A stretch of 64,000 nucleotides of DNA. Origin: Bacillus mycoides. GTDB lineage: Bacteria; Bacillota; Bacilli; Bacillales; Bacillaceae_G. Shown in pieces: positions 1 through 8,577 of this stretch. The DNA is taken from assembly GCF_001757995.1 (NCBI RefSeq), contig NZ_LXLV01000066.1:62001-126000 (forward strand), read 5' to 3'. The position numbers were made by a program, and so were the translations under genes. How positions within the stretch are numbered: position 1 is the first letter of the stretch; each line of letters opens with the position of its first letter. The notes under the pieces were generated by a model. That model saw nothing but the letters and a program-made list of their open reading frames with translations. It did not search any database and had not been told where the DNA came from.

Positions 1-300
1 ACGACTTTTTTTTCCAAACTACAAACCTCCCCATACAAATTTGAAACGATTTTTCCACAGAAAAAACCGTTCTTTTCCTCTCTCTATATTAACATGACTA
101 ATAGAGAGAAGAAAAATAACGGTTTTTTTCTATCATATATAAACAGACTTACATTGGCATAAAAGGGAAGTGACGAGAATAGCATAACTACTCTCGTCCA
201 AAATTACTCCTTGGATGAAGGGGTTTTCATGTATTATATTAACAGAGCTTTATTAATATTTAATTAAGACAATGTTAATATATTGTAAATATCCTTCATC
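1..300. other. Intergenic region downstream of phoR
   Basis: No convincing gene lies here. It contains the long phoPR terminator hairpin (61-128) and a second small dyad, GACGAGA...TCTCGTC, at about 173-199. In related genomes polA lies next on the minus strand, so its start is probably just beyond the left edge. That is expectation from gene order, not something seen here. Confidence 0.5.
61..128 (-). terminator. phoPR terminator
   Basis: AAAAAACCGTT (61-71) pairs with AACGGTTTTTT (118-128), and the pyrimidine-rich CTCTCTCTAT arm inside pairs with ATAGAGAG. The long stem with T-runs at both ends could stop transcripts from either side. Confidence 0.7.
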
Positions 301-2064
301 CTATTTTTCAGTAGCTGATTTTGGTAAAACAACTGTAAATGTTGTTCCTTCTCCAACCTCACTATCCACTGTAATCGTACCTTGATGTGCTTCAACTAAA
401 TGCTTTACAATTGATAAACCAAGACCCGTTCCACCCGTATTTCTACTTCTCGCTTTATCAACTCGATAAAAACGTTCAAATATACGAGGGATTTCTTCTT
501 TACTAATACCAATTCCAGTATCCGACACTTTTATATACGCATTATATTTATCCTCAAATAATTCAACAGAAACAACGCCTCCAGCCGGCGTATATACGAT
601 CGCATTATTAATTAAATTAATAAAGATTTGTTTTAAGCGGCTCGGATCTCCAATAACAGAAACTCGTTTCAATACATTCACTTGTAACGAGATTTCTTTT
701 TCTCCCGCTTTATTATCAAGCACCATGTGTATGTCTTCAAGAAGTCCCTTCATATCAACCGTACCCATATTTAACTTAAATCCTTGTTGCTCGATCTTTG
801 ACAAATCTAATAAATCTTCAATTAATCCTTGCATGCGTTCACTTTCTTTTAGAATAATATGTAAGAAATGTTCACAAAATCTTTTGTTATCCATCGCCCC
901 ATCTAAGAGCGTTTCTGAAAAGCCTTTAATAGAAGTAATCGGTGTCTTCAATTCATGAGAAACATTCGCTAAAAAGTCTTTTCTCATTTGTTCTAATTTC
1001 TTCAGCTCAGTAATGTCATGGAATACGAGAACAATCCCTTTCCACTCATGGTTCGTCCCAATAATTGGCGCTCCATATACCTCGAAATGCTTTCGCTCAA
1101 TACCAAGCGGCAATAACATTTGTTTACGCACTTTCACTTCTGTCATAAAAATTTCTTCCACAAGCTCAATAATTTCCGTATGGTGAAACGATTCATAATA
1201 TAAACGATTTAAATATTCTTCATCAGTTACGTGGAAAGTTTCCTTATAAGAACGGTTTACAAGGTTTATATAACCACGACTATCAATTAAAATCATTCCA
1301 CTTCCCATATTTTCAATTAATGTGTGTAAACGATCTTGTTGCATTTCTTGTTCAAGTGTCATCTCTTGTAAATTACGAGCTAAAATATTAATTGCTTTAC
1401 TCAGCATTCCTGTTTCATCCGAATGACTTTCATATGCACGCGCTTTATAATTACCCTTCGCTAATTCAATCGCAACTTTCGTAACTGATTCAATCGGCCT
1501 AATATATTGCCCTGTAATTTTCACCCCAAGGAATACAACTACGAGACAAGCAATGACAAATCCGATAATTAATAATCCCCACGTTTTTTGGTGAACGTCC
1601 CTCAAAGTATCAATTGTACTTTTCACCAAAATGTATCCTTGTTTCCCTTCTACATCCTGGACGAACACCGCATGATAAAATTCATTCTTTTGATCTGTTT
1701 CTTTCGTAATGACTTTATTTCTTTGCTTTGCTGTTTCGGAAGAAAGTTCTTTAATCATCTCTTGACTAAATGCAGATGGTTGCCCTCCGCTATATTGAAC
1801 TTTCTTTTTTTCATCAACAAATATAATAGAAGCTGGTATTTTTTCTTCTAACTTTTCAAATACATAAGGCTTTTTTAAAACAGCATCAAACCCTTGCTCT
1901 TCTGCTAATACCGCAACATACTGTGTCTCTTTTACCATTCTCTCTTTAGCATGATCTATATAGTAGTTTTCAAATGCAGTTTCTAATAATACACCTAGTC
2001 CAACTAAAATAAAGACGATAAGAGAAACAAATGTAAAAAGAAGCCTGGAACGAAATTTATTCAT
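301..2064 (-). CDS. phoR: PhoR/WalK-type sensor histidine kinase
   Basis: Membrane sensor kinase of the phosphate-starvation system, partner of the response regulator encoded just upstream. Visible in order over 587 residues: first membrane helix (about 9-30), extracytoplasmic sensor loop, second helix (about 162-182), HAMP linker (to about 238), PAS domain (about 245-350), HisKA domain with phospho-acceptor His370 in FLANVSHELKTP, and an ATPase domain with N-box NLINNA (483-488), DTGIG (515-519) and GTGLGL (545-550). Its ATG overlaps the phoP stop by 8 bases (ATGAATAA), so the two are translationally coupled. All catalytic motifs are intact. The signal assignment rests on family and on the citZ-icd-mdh-phoPR context. 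Confidence 0.93.
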   Translation of the reverse strand: MNKFRSRLLFTFVSLIVFILVGLGVLLETAFENYYIDHAKERMVKETQYVAVLAEEQGFDAVLKKPYVFEKLEEKIPASIIFVDEKKKVQYSGGQPSAFSQEMIKELSSETAKQRNKVITKETDQKNEFYHAVFVQDVEGKQGYILVKSTIDTLRDVHQKTWGLLIIGFVIACLVVVFLGVKITGQYIRPIESVTKVAIELAKGNYKARAYESHSDETGMLSKAINILARNLQEMTLEQEMQQDRLHTLIENMGSGMILIDSRGYINLVNRSYKETFHVTDEEYLNRLYYESFHHTEIIELVEEIFMTEVKVRKQMLLPLGIERKHFEVYGAPIIGTNHEWKGIVLVFHDITELKKLEQMRKDFLANVSHELKTPITSIKGFSETLLDGAMDNKRFCEHFLHIILKESERMQGLIEDLLDLSKIEQQGFKLNMGTVDMKGLLEDIHMVLDNKAGEKEISLQVNVLKRVSVIGDPSRLKQIFINLINNAIVYTPAGGVVSVELFEDKYNAYIKVSDTGIGISKEEIPRIFERFYRVDKARSRNTGGTGLGLSIVKHLVEAHQGTITVDSEVGEGTTFTVVLPKSATEK

Positions 2065-2776
2065 CCCCTTTTGGCTCCTCTAATTTATAACCTAAACCAC
2101 GTATCGTTTTAATGTACGTCGGTTTTTTCGTATTTTGTTCGATTTTATCGCGCAAATGGCTAATATGGACATCAACAATTCTTGTATCACCGGCAAAATC
2201 ATAATTCCATACAGCACTTAATAATTGATCACGAGTTAATACACGACTTTTATTTTTCGCAAGATAAACAAGTAACTCAAATTCTTTCGGAGTTAACTCG
2301 ATCTTTCTCCCTCGGAAGTACGCTTCATAAAACTCAGGTAAAATTTTCAGCTCTGCAATTATGATGCTATCTTCATCTGGCGATTCTGAAACTTGCTCTT
2401 CCTGCTGTAATTTCGTACGGCGCAAAATCGCCTTCACACGAGCAACAACTTCCCTTGGACTAAATGGCTTCGTCATATAATCATCAGCCCCAAGTTCAAG
2501 ACCTAGCACCTTATCAAATTCATCATCTTTTGCTGTTAACATTAAAATCGGCGTCATAACACGCTGCAATCGTAATTCTTTACAAACTTCCATACCATCC
2601 ATTTTCGGAAGCATTAAATCTAATATAATTAAATCTGGGCGTTCTGTAGTCGCTTTTTGAAGCGCCATTTCTCCATCCATTGCTGTAATAACTTCAAACC
2701 CAGCTTGTTGTAAATTAAATTCAATTAAAGTTAAGATAAATTCCTCATCATCAACTACTAAAATACGATTGTTCAT
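2057..2776 (-). CDS. phoP: PhoP response regulator
   Basis: OmpR/PhoB-type DNA-binding response regulator that activates or represses phosphate-starvation genes when phosphorylated by PhoR. The receiver domain (1-120) has the acidic pair D9/D10, phospho-acceptor Asp53 in LILDLMLPKMD, and the conserved Lys103 in TKPFS. A winged-helix effector domain (about 135-235) contains the LTPKEFELL and RGLGYKLE signatures. The length, 239 residues, is normal. The start is set by GGAGG eight bases before ATG. It is the first gene of a two-gene operon. Confidence 0.94.
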   Translation of the reverse strand: MNNRILVVDDEEFILTLIEFNLQQAGFEVITAMDGEMALQKATTERPDLIILDLMLPKMDGMEVCKELRLQRVMTPILMLTAKDDEFDKVLGLELGADDYMTKPFSPREVVARVKAILRRTKLQQEEQVSESPDEDSIIIAELKILPEFYEAYFRGRKIELTPKEFELLVYLAKNKSRVLTRDQLLSAVWNYDFAGDTRIVDVHISHLRDKIEQNTKKPTYIKTIRGLGYKLEEPKGDE

Positions 2777-2936
2777 TCTTTTCCTCCAAGTTATAGACTT
2801 GAAACCTTCTTCATCCTAGTATTTTCCCCGTTATTCTCATCATACTAGAAAACAAGGTCTCCCTCAATATAATTGTCCCTTCATGAAAGAAAGTTACTGT
2901 ATAGTTTTACTAAGAAATAGAATAAACCATAACTTT

Positions 2937-3194
2937 TCAGTAGAAATCTGTCTTATCCGCTGTAATAGTGATCCACACTTTGTAAATGAATGTATCGTTC
3001 TCTACAACTGTTTCCGCATGAACTGTAAATCTAGGAATAGATGCTAGAAAAAACGCAAGAGCATACGCTATTTTATAATCCGGTGTTTCATATCCATCAA
3101 ATACTCTCCCGTACATTTCATTCGCGATTGAATCGGCCCACACTTCAGCTTCTCTTATCGTTTCAAAAATAATGTCTTCTCGCTTCCACTTCAT
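2937..3194 (-). CDS. Uncharacterised small protein (85 aa)
   Basis: Unrecognised soluble protein beginning MKWKREDIIFETIREAEVWA, behind an AAAGGGGTGG ribosome site. It has an acidic amphipathic N-terminal helix and a beta-rich C-terminus (FIYKVWITITADKTD). It sits upstream of phoPR and reads the same way, but a separate 160-base gap precedes phoP. There is no membrane segment or signal peptide, and no function can be assigned. Confidence 0.7.
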   Translation of the reverse strand: MKWKREDIIFETIREAEVWADSIANEMYGRVFDGYETPDYKIAYALAFFLASIPRFTVHAETVVENDTFIYKVWITITADKTDFY

Positions 3195-3291
3195 CTTAAA
3201 AAACCACCCCTTTCATTGACTTTAATCACCAATAAATATATCATTAATTTTAATATATAAATAAATAAATAAATACAATAAAGGGGCCATT

Positions 3292-3423
3292 ATGCGAATA
3301 TTACTACCTATTTTAACTTTATTAGTAACATGTTTCCTTACTTTTAACGTACCGAGCTGGGATACGATTAAAACAGGTTGTTCAGAATTTACTGAAGGGT
3401 TTAAAGAAGGATTTTTCAACTAA
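3292..3423 (+). CDS. Single-span small membrane protein (43 aa)
   Basis: Short frame with AAAGGGG seven bases before ATG. The peptide starts MRILLPILTLLVTCFLTF (one membrane helix), continues with PSWDTIKTGCSEF and ends in a short charged tail. A strong hairpin terminator follows two bases after the stop, which supports a real transcription unit. It resembles the 32-residue small protein at 41395 (hydrophobic helix followed by SWD). Function unknown. Confidence 0.6.
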   Translation: MRILLPILTLLVTCFLTFNVPSWDTIKTGCSEFTEGFKEGFFN

Positions 3424-3424
3424 A

Positions 3425-3465
3425 AATAGCGCTAGCCCCTTATAGTAAGGTATGCTAGCGCTATT
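3425..3465. terminator. Terminator after 43-aa gene (bidirectional)
   Basis: AATAGCGCTAGC (3425-3436) is perfectly inverted as GCTAGCGCTATT (3454-3465), followed by a T-rich tract on the plus strand. It separates the small gene from the converging MaoC gene. Confidence 0.75.
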
Positions 3466-3479
3466 CATATTTTCATGTT

Positions 3480-3953
3480 TTAAAAATTATCTAATGCTTT
3501 TTCCATAATGGAAACAGATTTAAAAGGTGGTGTTACTGTTAATGAGCCTTTCACAACAGTATCTCCTTTTTCGTCATGAGCAGATACAAGCATATCAATT
3601 GTATGTTCCTCCTCTGAAACAGCCACAACTTCAAAGTGGATTTGTAACGTCTCATAATGGTGAACATGCTTCACGAATGTAAGGTCCTTCCTAGTAATAT
3701 GGCTACCTGGACCTGGTAAATATTTCGTAACTGCCGTTGTAATCAACCCCGTTAGCATAATGCTTGGTACAATCGGCTTTTCATACGGAGTTTGGGATGC
3801 GTAATCATGCTGAATATATAATGGATTGGCATCATTCGTTAACCCTAAATACAATAACAAATCTTTATCCTCAATTTTTTCAGTGATAGATAATTTCTCT
3901 CCTACTGTAATTTCATCCATTCTACGACCAATTTGAACTTTTTTCTTTAACAT
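3480..3953 (-). CDS. MaoC-like hotdog protein
   Basis: 157-residue hotdog-fold protein of the MaoC/(R)-enoyl-CoA hydratase family, next to mdh as in other cereus-group genomes. The hydratase loop is recognisable as NDANPLY (40-46), but the catalytic His of the usual DxNPxH motif is Tyr46, and the downstream AHG motif reads VPS. Standard (R)-hydratase activity is therefore doubtful, and it may bind acyl-CoA or act as a thioesterase-like protein. The start is placed by GGAGGGGGTT before ATG. A cre-like site lies about 120 bases upstream, which suggests CcpA control. Confidence 0.75.
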   Translation of the reverse strand: MLKKKVQIGRRMDEITVGEKLSITEKIEDKDLLLYLGLTNDANPLYIQHDYASQTPYEKPIVPSIMLTGLITTAVTKYLPGPGSHITRKDLTFVKHVHHYETLQIHFEVVAVSEEEHTIDMLVSAHDEKGDTVVKGSLTVTPPFKSVSIMEKALDNF

Positions 3954-4058
3954 GTTACAACCCCCTCCGATTTTTTCACCTTATTATCCTACTAAAAGCG
4001 ATACCTTATCCGAAAATTACTATGACGAGGGCAATGTATAGTATAAGTCTATAGTTTC

Positions 4059-4064
4059 ATTATA
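4059..4064 (-). promoter_or_regulatory. -10 element of MaoC-like gene
   Basis: On the minus strand this reads TATAAT. The -35 region is weak and overlaps the cre-like dyad at 4076-4091, a layout expected for a catabolite-repressed promoter. Confidence 0.45.
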
Positions 4065-4075
4065 GGATACTACAA

Positions 4076-4091
4076 ATGATAGCGTTTTCAT
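4076..4091 (-). promoter_or_regulatory. CcpA (cre) site candidate
   Basis: The minus strand reads ATGAAAACGCTATCAT, matching every position of the Bacillus cre consensus WTGNAANCGNWNNCWW. It lies in the promoter region of the MaoC-like gene. Confidence 0.6.
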
Positions 4092-4120
4092 ATTATTTCA
4101 AAAAAACAATTTAGTAAATA

Positions 4121-4156
4121 GTAGAAAAAGATTCGGGGCCCCGAATCTTTTTCTAC
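4121..4156 (-). terminator. Terminator of the citZ-icd-mdh cluster
   Basis: Perfect 18-base inverted repeat centred on GGGGCCCC, with the stem GATTCGGGG/CCCCGAATC flanked by A5/T5. It lies directly downstream of mdh. Confidence 0.85.
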
Positions 4157-4169
4157 TTATATTTAATTA

Positions 4170-5108
4170 TTAAACAAGAACTTTCATAACGTTACGTACA
4201 GATTCTACAGAGCGATCTAACGCTTCTTTTTCATCTTCAAGAAGTTCTAATTCAATAATTTTTTCAATTCCGTTACCACCTAGAATTACTGGTACCCCTA
4301 AATAAAGGTCACTATAACCATACTCACCTTCAAGGTATGCAATAGCAGGTAATACACGGCGTTGATCTTTCAAGATTGCTTCTGTCATTTCAACTAAAGA
4401 AGCTGCTGGCGCATAATATGCACTACCGTTTCCTAATAAGCCTACAATCTCACCGCCACCTTTACGTGTACGTTCTACGATTGCTTCTAAACGCTCTTTT
4501 GGAATTAATGTTTCTAACGGAATACCACCCGCATATGAGTAACGCACAAGAGGTACCATATCGTCACCATGTCCACCAAGAACAAATCCTGTAATGTCTT
4601 TCACAGAAAGATTTAATTCTTGTGAAATGAATGTACGGAAACGAGCTGTATCTAATACGCCTGATTGACCGATAACACGCTCTTTCGGGAATCCAGCTTC
4701 TTTAAATACAGAATATGTCATTGCATCAACTGGATTTGTTAATACAACAATAATCGCGTTTGGTGAATGTTTTGCAATGTCGCGCGTAATACTTTTCATA
4801 ATTTTAGAGTTTGTTGCTACTAAGTCATCACGGCTCATACCAGGCTTACGCGCAATACCTGCTGTAATAACGACAACGTCAGAATCAGCAGTATCTGCGT
4901 AATCCGATGTACCAATAATGTTAGCATCAAAACCTTGTACTGGGCTCGCTTCTAACATATCTAACGCTTTCCCTTTTGTTGGATTTTCCAGCTGTGGAAT
5001 GTCCACTAATACAACATCTGCAAGTTCTTTTTGTGCTAATAAGAATGCTGTTGTTGCTCCTGTAAATCCTGCACCGATGACTGAAACTTTCTTGCGTTTG
5101 ATTGTCAT
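4170..5108 (-). CDS. mdh: Malate dehydrogenase
   Basis: NAD-dependent oxidation of malate to oxaloacetate, last step of the TCA cycle, in the cytosol. LDH-like MDH of 312 residues with the Rossmann motif GAGFTGAT (12-19), the substrate loop [11 protein letters not shown] with its arginines, NPVD, and the active-site His180 in [12 protein letters not shown]. The start follows a GGGGGG ribosome site. It is separated from icd by 19 bases and completes the citZ-icd-mdh cluster. The ribosome site and motifs leave no real alternative. Confidence 0.96.
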   Translation of the reverse strand: MTIKRKKVSVIGAGFTGATTAFLLAQKELADVVLVDIPQLENPTKGKALDMLEASPVQGFDANIIGTSDYADTADSDVVVITAGIARKPGMSRDDLVATNSKIMKSITRDIAKHSPNAIIVVLTNPVDAMTYSVFKEAGFPKERVIGQSGVLDTARFRTFISQELNLSVKDITGFVLGGHGDDMVPLVRYSYAGGIPLETLIPKERLEAIVERTRKGGGEIVGLLGNGSAYYAPAASLVEMTEAILKDQRRVLPAIAYLEGEYGYSDLYLGVPVILGGNGIEKIIELELLEDEKEALDRSVESVRNVMKVLV

Positions 5109-5127
5109 AATTTACCCCCCGCTTTAA

Positions 5128-6420
5128 TTATGCGTTTTTGATTATCGCTACATCCATGTTTTTAATAAGCTCATTAGCAAATTCAGAACATTTCACTTCT
5201 GTTGCGCCTTCCATTAGACGAGCGAAGTCGTATGTTACTACTTTTGATGCAATTGTTTTTTCAACTGAATCAGTTACTAATTTCGCAGCTTCATTCCATC
5301 CTAAATGTTCTAGTAATAATACACCAGAAAGAAGAACAGAAGATGGATTTACTTTATCTAAACCTGCATATTTTGGAGCTGTACCGTGTGTAGCTTCAAA
5401 GATAGCATGTCCAGTAACGTAGTTAATGTTTGCACCAGGTGCAATACCAATTCCACCTACTTGTGCAGCAAGTGCATCAGAGATGTAATCTCCATTTAAG
5501 TTCATTGTTGCAACAACATCGAACTCACGTGGACGAGTTAAAATTTGTTGTAAGAAGATGTCTGCAATAGAATCTTTTACGATGATTTTTCCAGCAGATT
5601 CTGCTTCTGCCATCGCTTTATTCGCTGCATCTTTGCCATCTTTTTCAACAATGCGATCATATTCAGCCCAAGTAAATACTTTATCGCCAAATTCTTGTTC
5701 AGCTACTTCATAGCCCCAGTTTTTGAAAGCACCTTCTGTAAATTTCATAATGTTTCCTTTATGAACTAATGTAACAGAAGAACGTTTTTCGTTAATTGCA
5801 TATTGAATTGCAGCGCGAACAAGACGCTTTGTTCCTTCCTCTGAAATTGGTTTAATACCAATCCCTGATGTTTCTGGGAAACGAATTTTATTAACGCCCA
5901 TTGCTTCTTTTAAGAATGCAAGAACTTTTTCCGCTTCTGGAGAACCTTGTGCATATTCAATACCAGCGTAAATGTCTTCTGTATTTTCACGGAAAATAAC
6001 CATATCAGTATCTTCCGGACGTTTTACAGGTGAAGGAACACCTTCAAAGTAACGAACTGGACGTAGACATACATATAAATCTAATTCTTGACGAAGCGCA
6101 ACGTTTAGAGAACGAATACCACCGCCAACTGGAGTTGTAAGTGGACCTTTAATTGCGATTAAATATTCACGAATTAAATTTAAAGTCTCTTCTGGTAACC
6201 ACTCGCCTGTTTGGTTGAATGCTTTTTCCCCTGCAAGCACTTCTTTCCAAACGATTTTCTTCTCACCATCATATGCTTTCTCAACTGCTGCTTCTATTAC
6301 GCGAGATGCTGCAGCCCAAATATCAGGACCAATTCCATCTCCTTCGATAAATGGAATAATCGGATTGTTTGGTACATTCATAACACCATTAGTTACAGTA
6401 ATTTTTTCACCTGTTGTCAA
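5128..6420 (-). CDS. icd: Isocitrate dehydrogenase (NADP)
   Basis: Oxidative decarboxylation of isocitrate to 2-oxoglutarate, producing NADPH. The body has the family motifs [12 protein letters not shown], the substrate loop [23 protein letters not shown], the metal site around NLNGDYISD, and [10 protein letters not shown] near the C-terminus. I start it at TTG (6420-6418, reading LTTGEKITV as MTTGEKITV), because GGGGG sits about ten bases before this codon. The ATG five codons upstream lacks a ribosome site and is itself part of this one. This gives 430 residues. It is the middle gene of the cluster. Confidence 0.93.
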   Translation of the reverse strand: MTTGEKITVTNGVMNVPNNPIIPFIEGDGIGPDIWAAASRVIEAAVEKAYDGEKKIVWKEVLAGEKAFNQTGEWLPEETLNLIREYLIAIKGPLTTPVGGGIRSLNVALRQELDLYVCLRPVRYFEGVPSPVKRPEDTDMVIFRENTEDIYAGIEYAQGSPEAEKVLAFLKEAMGVNKIRFPETSGIGIKPISEEGTKRLVRAAIQYAINEKRSSVTLVHKGNIMKFTEGAFKNWGYEVAEQEFGDKVFTWAEYDRIVEKDGKDAANKAMAEAESAGKIIVKDSIADIFLQQILTRPREFDVVATMNLNGDYISDALAAQVGGIGIAPGANINYVTGHAIFEATHGTAPKYAGLDKVNPSSVLLSGVLLLEHLGWNEAAKLVTDSVEKTIASKVVTYDFARLMEGATEVKCSEFANELIKNMDVAIIKNA

Positions 6421-6457
6421 TGTGATAACCCCCATGTTTGAAATTTCATATGTATGA

Positions 6458-6481
6458 AACTGAGGGAGTAACCCCTCAGTT
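6458..6481 (-). other. Stem-loop between citZ and icd
   Basis: AACTGAGGG (6458-6466) pairs with CCCTCAGTT (6473-6481). No T-run follows on the minus strand, so this looks more like a processing or attenuating hairpin inside the operon than a full terminator. A second small dyad, TTTCATA-TG-TATGAAA, lies next to it at 6444-6459. Confidence 0.5.
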
Positions 6482-6580
6482 CAAACCGTTAGTCAAATTA
6501 AAATATTCTAATCATTATATCTTTCCGAAAAAATCAGACTTTTGAAAGCGTATTTTCACTATCAAAATAGTGTTTTTCAC

Positions 6581-7696
6581 TTATCGTTGTGCGATTGGAA
6601 CATATACTTGATGCGTAGGTCCATTATAATCAGCACGCGGACGGATTAAACGGTTGTTTTCATATTGTTCTAGAATATGAGCTAACCAGCCTGACATACG
6701 GCTAATCGCAAAGATAGGTGTAAATAAGTCATGGTCAACTCCTAAACAATGGTATACAGAAGCTGAATAAAAATCAACATTTGGTGGAAGACCTTTTTCT
6801 TTTGTTACAATGTCTTCAATTTTGATAGACATATTATACCATTTGTCTTCTCCTAAAAGCACGCATAATCTCTTAGACATTTCGCGTAAGTGTTTCGCGC
6901 GTGGATCACCATGCTCATATACACGATGACCAAATCCCATAATTTTCACTTTATTGTGAAGAGCATTATGAATATATGATTCTACATTTTCTTCTTCACC
7001 AATCTCAGTTAACATCTTCATTACATTTTCATTTGCCCCGCCGTGAAGAGGACCTTTTAATGCACCGATTGCTGCTGTAATACCAGAATACACATCTGAA
7101 AGTGTAGCTACGCAAACACGTGCAGTAAATGTAGAAGCGTTTAACTCGTGATCTGCATGAAGTACAAGCGCCTTATCAAAAGCCTCAATTTCAACTTCAT
7201 TTGGCTCACGATCATTTAACATGTACAAGAAGTTTGCAGCTAATGATAGATCTTTTCTTGGCTCAACAACATCTAAACCTTTACGAATTCTTGCATAAGC
7301 CGCAATTAAAGTTCCGACTTGAGCCTGTAATTTAACCGCTTTCAAATAATTAGACTTTCCATCCATTATTTCAGCGCTCTCATCATATAATGATAGCATG
7401 GAAATCGCAGTTCGTAAAACCGACATCGGGTGCGCGATTTTTAAATCTACTTGTTTCAAATATGTTAAAATCTCACCTGGTACTTTATAGTATTCAGATA
7501 CAGTTTCACTAAATTCCGCTAGTTCTTTTTCGTTAGGAAGCTTGCGGTGCCATAATAAGTACACTACTTCTTCGAACGTAGCATTCTCAGCTAAATCATC
7601 AATATTATACCCAACATAAGTTAATGTATCATCAATAATAGAGCTCACAGATGATGTTGTTGCTACTACCCCTTCTAAACCTCGAATAACAGTCAT
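6581..7696 (-). CDS. citZ: Citrate synthase
   Basis: Condenses acetyl-CoA and oxaloacetate to citrate, entry to the TCA cycle. 371 residues from the ATG preceded by AAGGAGAG; an upstream in-frame codon would add eleven residues but lacks a ribosome site. Active-site regions are HGGANENVMK, GFGHRVYEHGDPRA and the C-terminal RPRADYNGP. It is a type I Gram-positive enzyme by size. It leads the citZ-icd-mdh cluster, and its upstream region (7697-8115) is rich in dyads that may be control sites. Confidence 0.95.
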   Translation of the reverse strand: MTVIRGLEGVVATTSSVSSIIDDTLTYVGYNIDDLAENATFEEVVYLLWHRKLPNEKELAEFSETVSEYYKVPGEILTYLKQVDLKIAHPMSVLRTAISMLSLYDESAEIMDGKSNYLKAVKLQAQVGTLIAAYARIRKGLDVVEPRKDLSLAANFLYMLNDREPNEVEIEAFDKALVLHADHELNASTFTARVCVATLSDVYSGITAAIGALKGPLHGGANENVMKMLTEIGEEENVESYIHNALHNKVKIMGFGHRVYEHGDPRAKHLREMSKRLCVLLGEDKWYNMSIKIEDIVTKEKGLPPNVDFYSASVYHCLGVDHDLFTPIFAISRMSGWLAHILEQYENNRLIRPRADYNGPTHQVYVPIAQR

Positions 7697-7768
7697 GACA
7701 TTCTCTCCTTTTCCTGAAAATTCTCCCAACCTTGCTCCTTATATCTATTTGCTCCCCTTATAAATTAT

Positions 7769-7780
7769 GAACGCTCGTTC
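7769..7780. promoter_or_regulatory. LexA/DinR-like dyad upstream of citZ
   Basis: GAACGCTCGTTC is a perfect palindrome whose core fits GAAC-RNRY-GTTC, the Bacillus SOS box, though the outermost C/G pair is replaced by T/A. A link between LexA and citZ is unexpected, so this may be chance or another factor's site. Confidence 0.3.
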
Positions 7781-7864
7781 ACTCTTTAGGCAAGCAAAAT
7801 GCACGTTCATGCAAATTTATTGCGATGTTCCCCTCTTATTGTCCATTGCTTACATGGAAAGCAT

Positions 7865-7896
7865 GAGCGTGAATGTCTCCCCGAATCCTCACGCTC
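7865..7896. other. GAGCGTGA inverted repeat upstream of citZ
   Basis: GAGCGTGA (7865-7872) is perfectly inverted as TCACGCTC (7889-7896) around a 16-base loop. No T-run follows. It may be part of the citZ leader or an operator. Confidence 0.45.
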
Positions 7897-7940
7897 AGAA
7901 CAACAAGTTAGTGAGGAAAATGAATTCCGAAGAGTTTATG

Positions 7941-7993
7941 ATAAAAACAACATAAAACAATATCGTTATAAAATTGTTTTATGTTGTTTTTAT
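7941..7993 (-). terminator. 21-bp perfect inverted repeat, likely terminator of the DUF441 gene
   Basis: Positions 7941-7961 and 7973-7993 are perfect inverse complements (21 bases, all but a few A/T) around an 11-base loop. The arm ends in TTTTTAT on the minus strand, downstream of the DUF441 gene. A role as an operator for citZ cannot be excluded. Confidence 0.5.
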
Positions 7994-8115
7994 TTTATCT
8001 GGTGTAAAGTCTCTGCTGTTATGTAACTTTTCAAAGTTTCTAATCCTATTATAAACAATTATCTGACTTTTGTGAACAGAAAGAATTCAAAAATTTTATA
8101 TTACTATAAAATTCC

Positions 8116-8577
8116 TTATTTAAACATTTGTATAATACTCATAACTGCATAGGCAATTCCAGCCCCAATTAATGGACCTACAGCGACTCCATTAAATAAA
8201 GCTACAGCTATAATTGTCCCAAAAACAAGTGCAGTTGTAATATGAGGATCCGTCGTTAATAATTGCACCCCACCTTTCGCCAACAAAGCAACCGCCACTC
8301 CTGAGGCTAAAGCGATCCATGCATAGTATGATTTCGCCGCTTCTCCGAGTTGTTTAAACCCTATTTCCCCCGTCGCAATTGGGACGAGCACCGCAATGGT
8401 AATAACCGTCACACCAAGGTTAATTCCTTTCGTTTGTAAATAAGGAAAAACTTTATCGCCTAAAAACGTAAACTTCAATAAAAATAAAACTCCAACAGCT
8501 ACAGTAAGCGATTGATTTTTAGCAATTATTCCTATAATAAGTAGTATGAATAAAAATAACGTTGACTGACTAATCAT
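8116..8577 (-). CDS. DUF441 family membrane protein (YtwI-like)
   Basis: Integral membrane protein of 153 residues with four to five hydrophobic helices, including a start within STLFLFILLIIGIIAK and a C-terminal glycine-rich pair (VAVGPLIGAGIAYAVMSIIQMF). It matches the DUF441/YtwI family by size, hydrophobic pattern and position beside citZ, as in B. subtilis. Molecular function unknown. GGAAG precedes the ATG. Confidence 0.82.
   Translation of the reverse strand: MISQSTLFLFILLIIGIIAKNQSLTVAVGVLFLLKFTFLGDKVFPYLQTKGINLGVTVITIAVLVPIATGEIGFKQLGEAAKSYYAWIALASGVAVALLAKGGVQLLTTDPHITTALVFGTIIAVALFNGVAVGPLIGAGIAYAVMSIIQMFK

Noticed and set aside
150-225. Possible 22-codon minus-strand peptide with AAGGAG upstream, starting at TTG
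   Set aside because: Spacing is short, the frame covers a hairpin, and nothing downstream in the window supports a leader role.
6544-6557. cre-like TGAAAGCGTATTTT between citZ and icd
   Set aside because: Good left half but wrong spacing and two mismatches on the right; too weak to list as a site.
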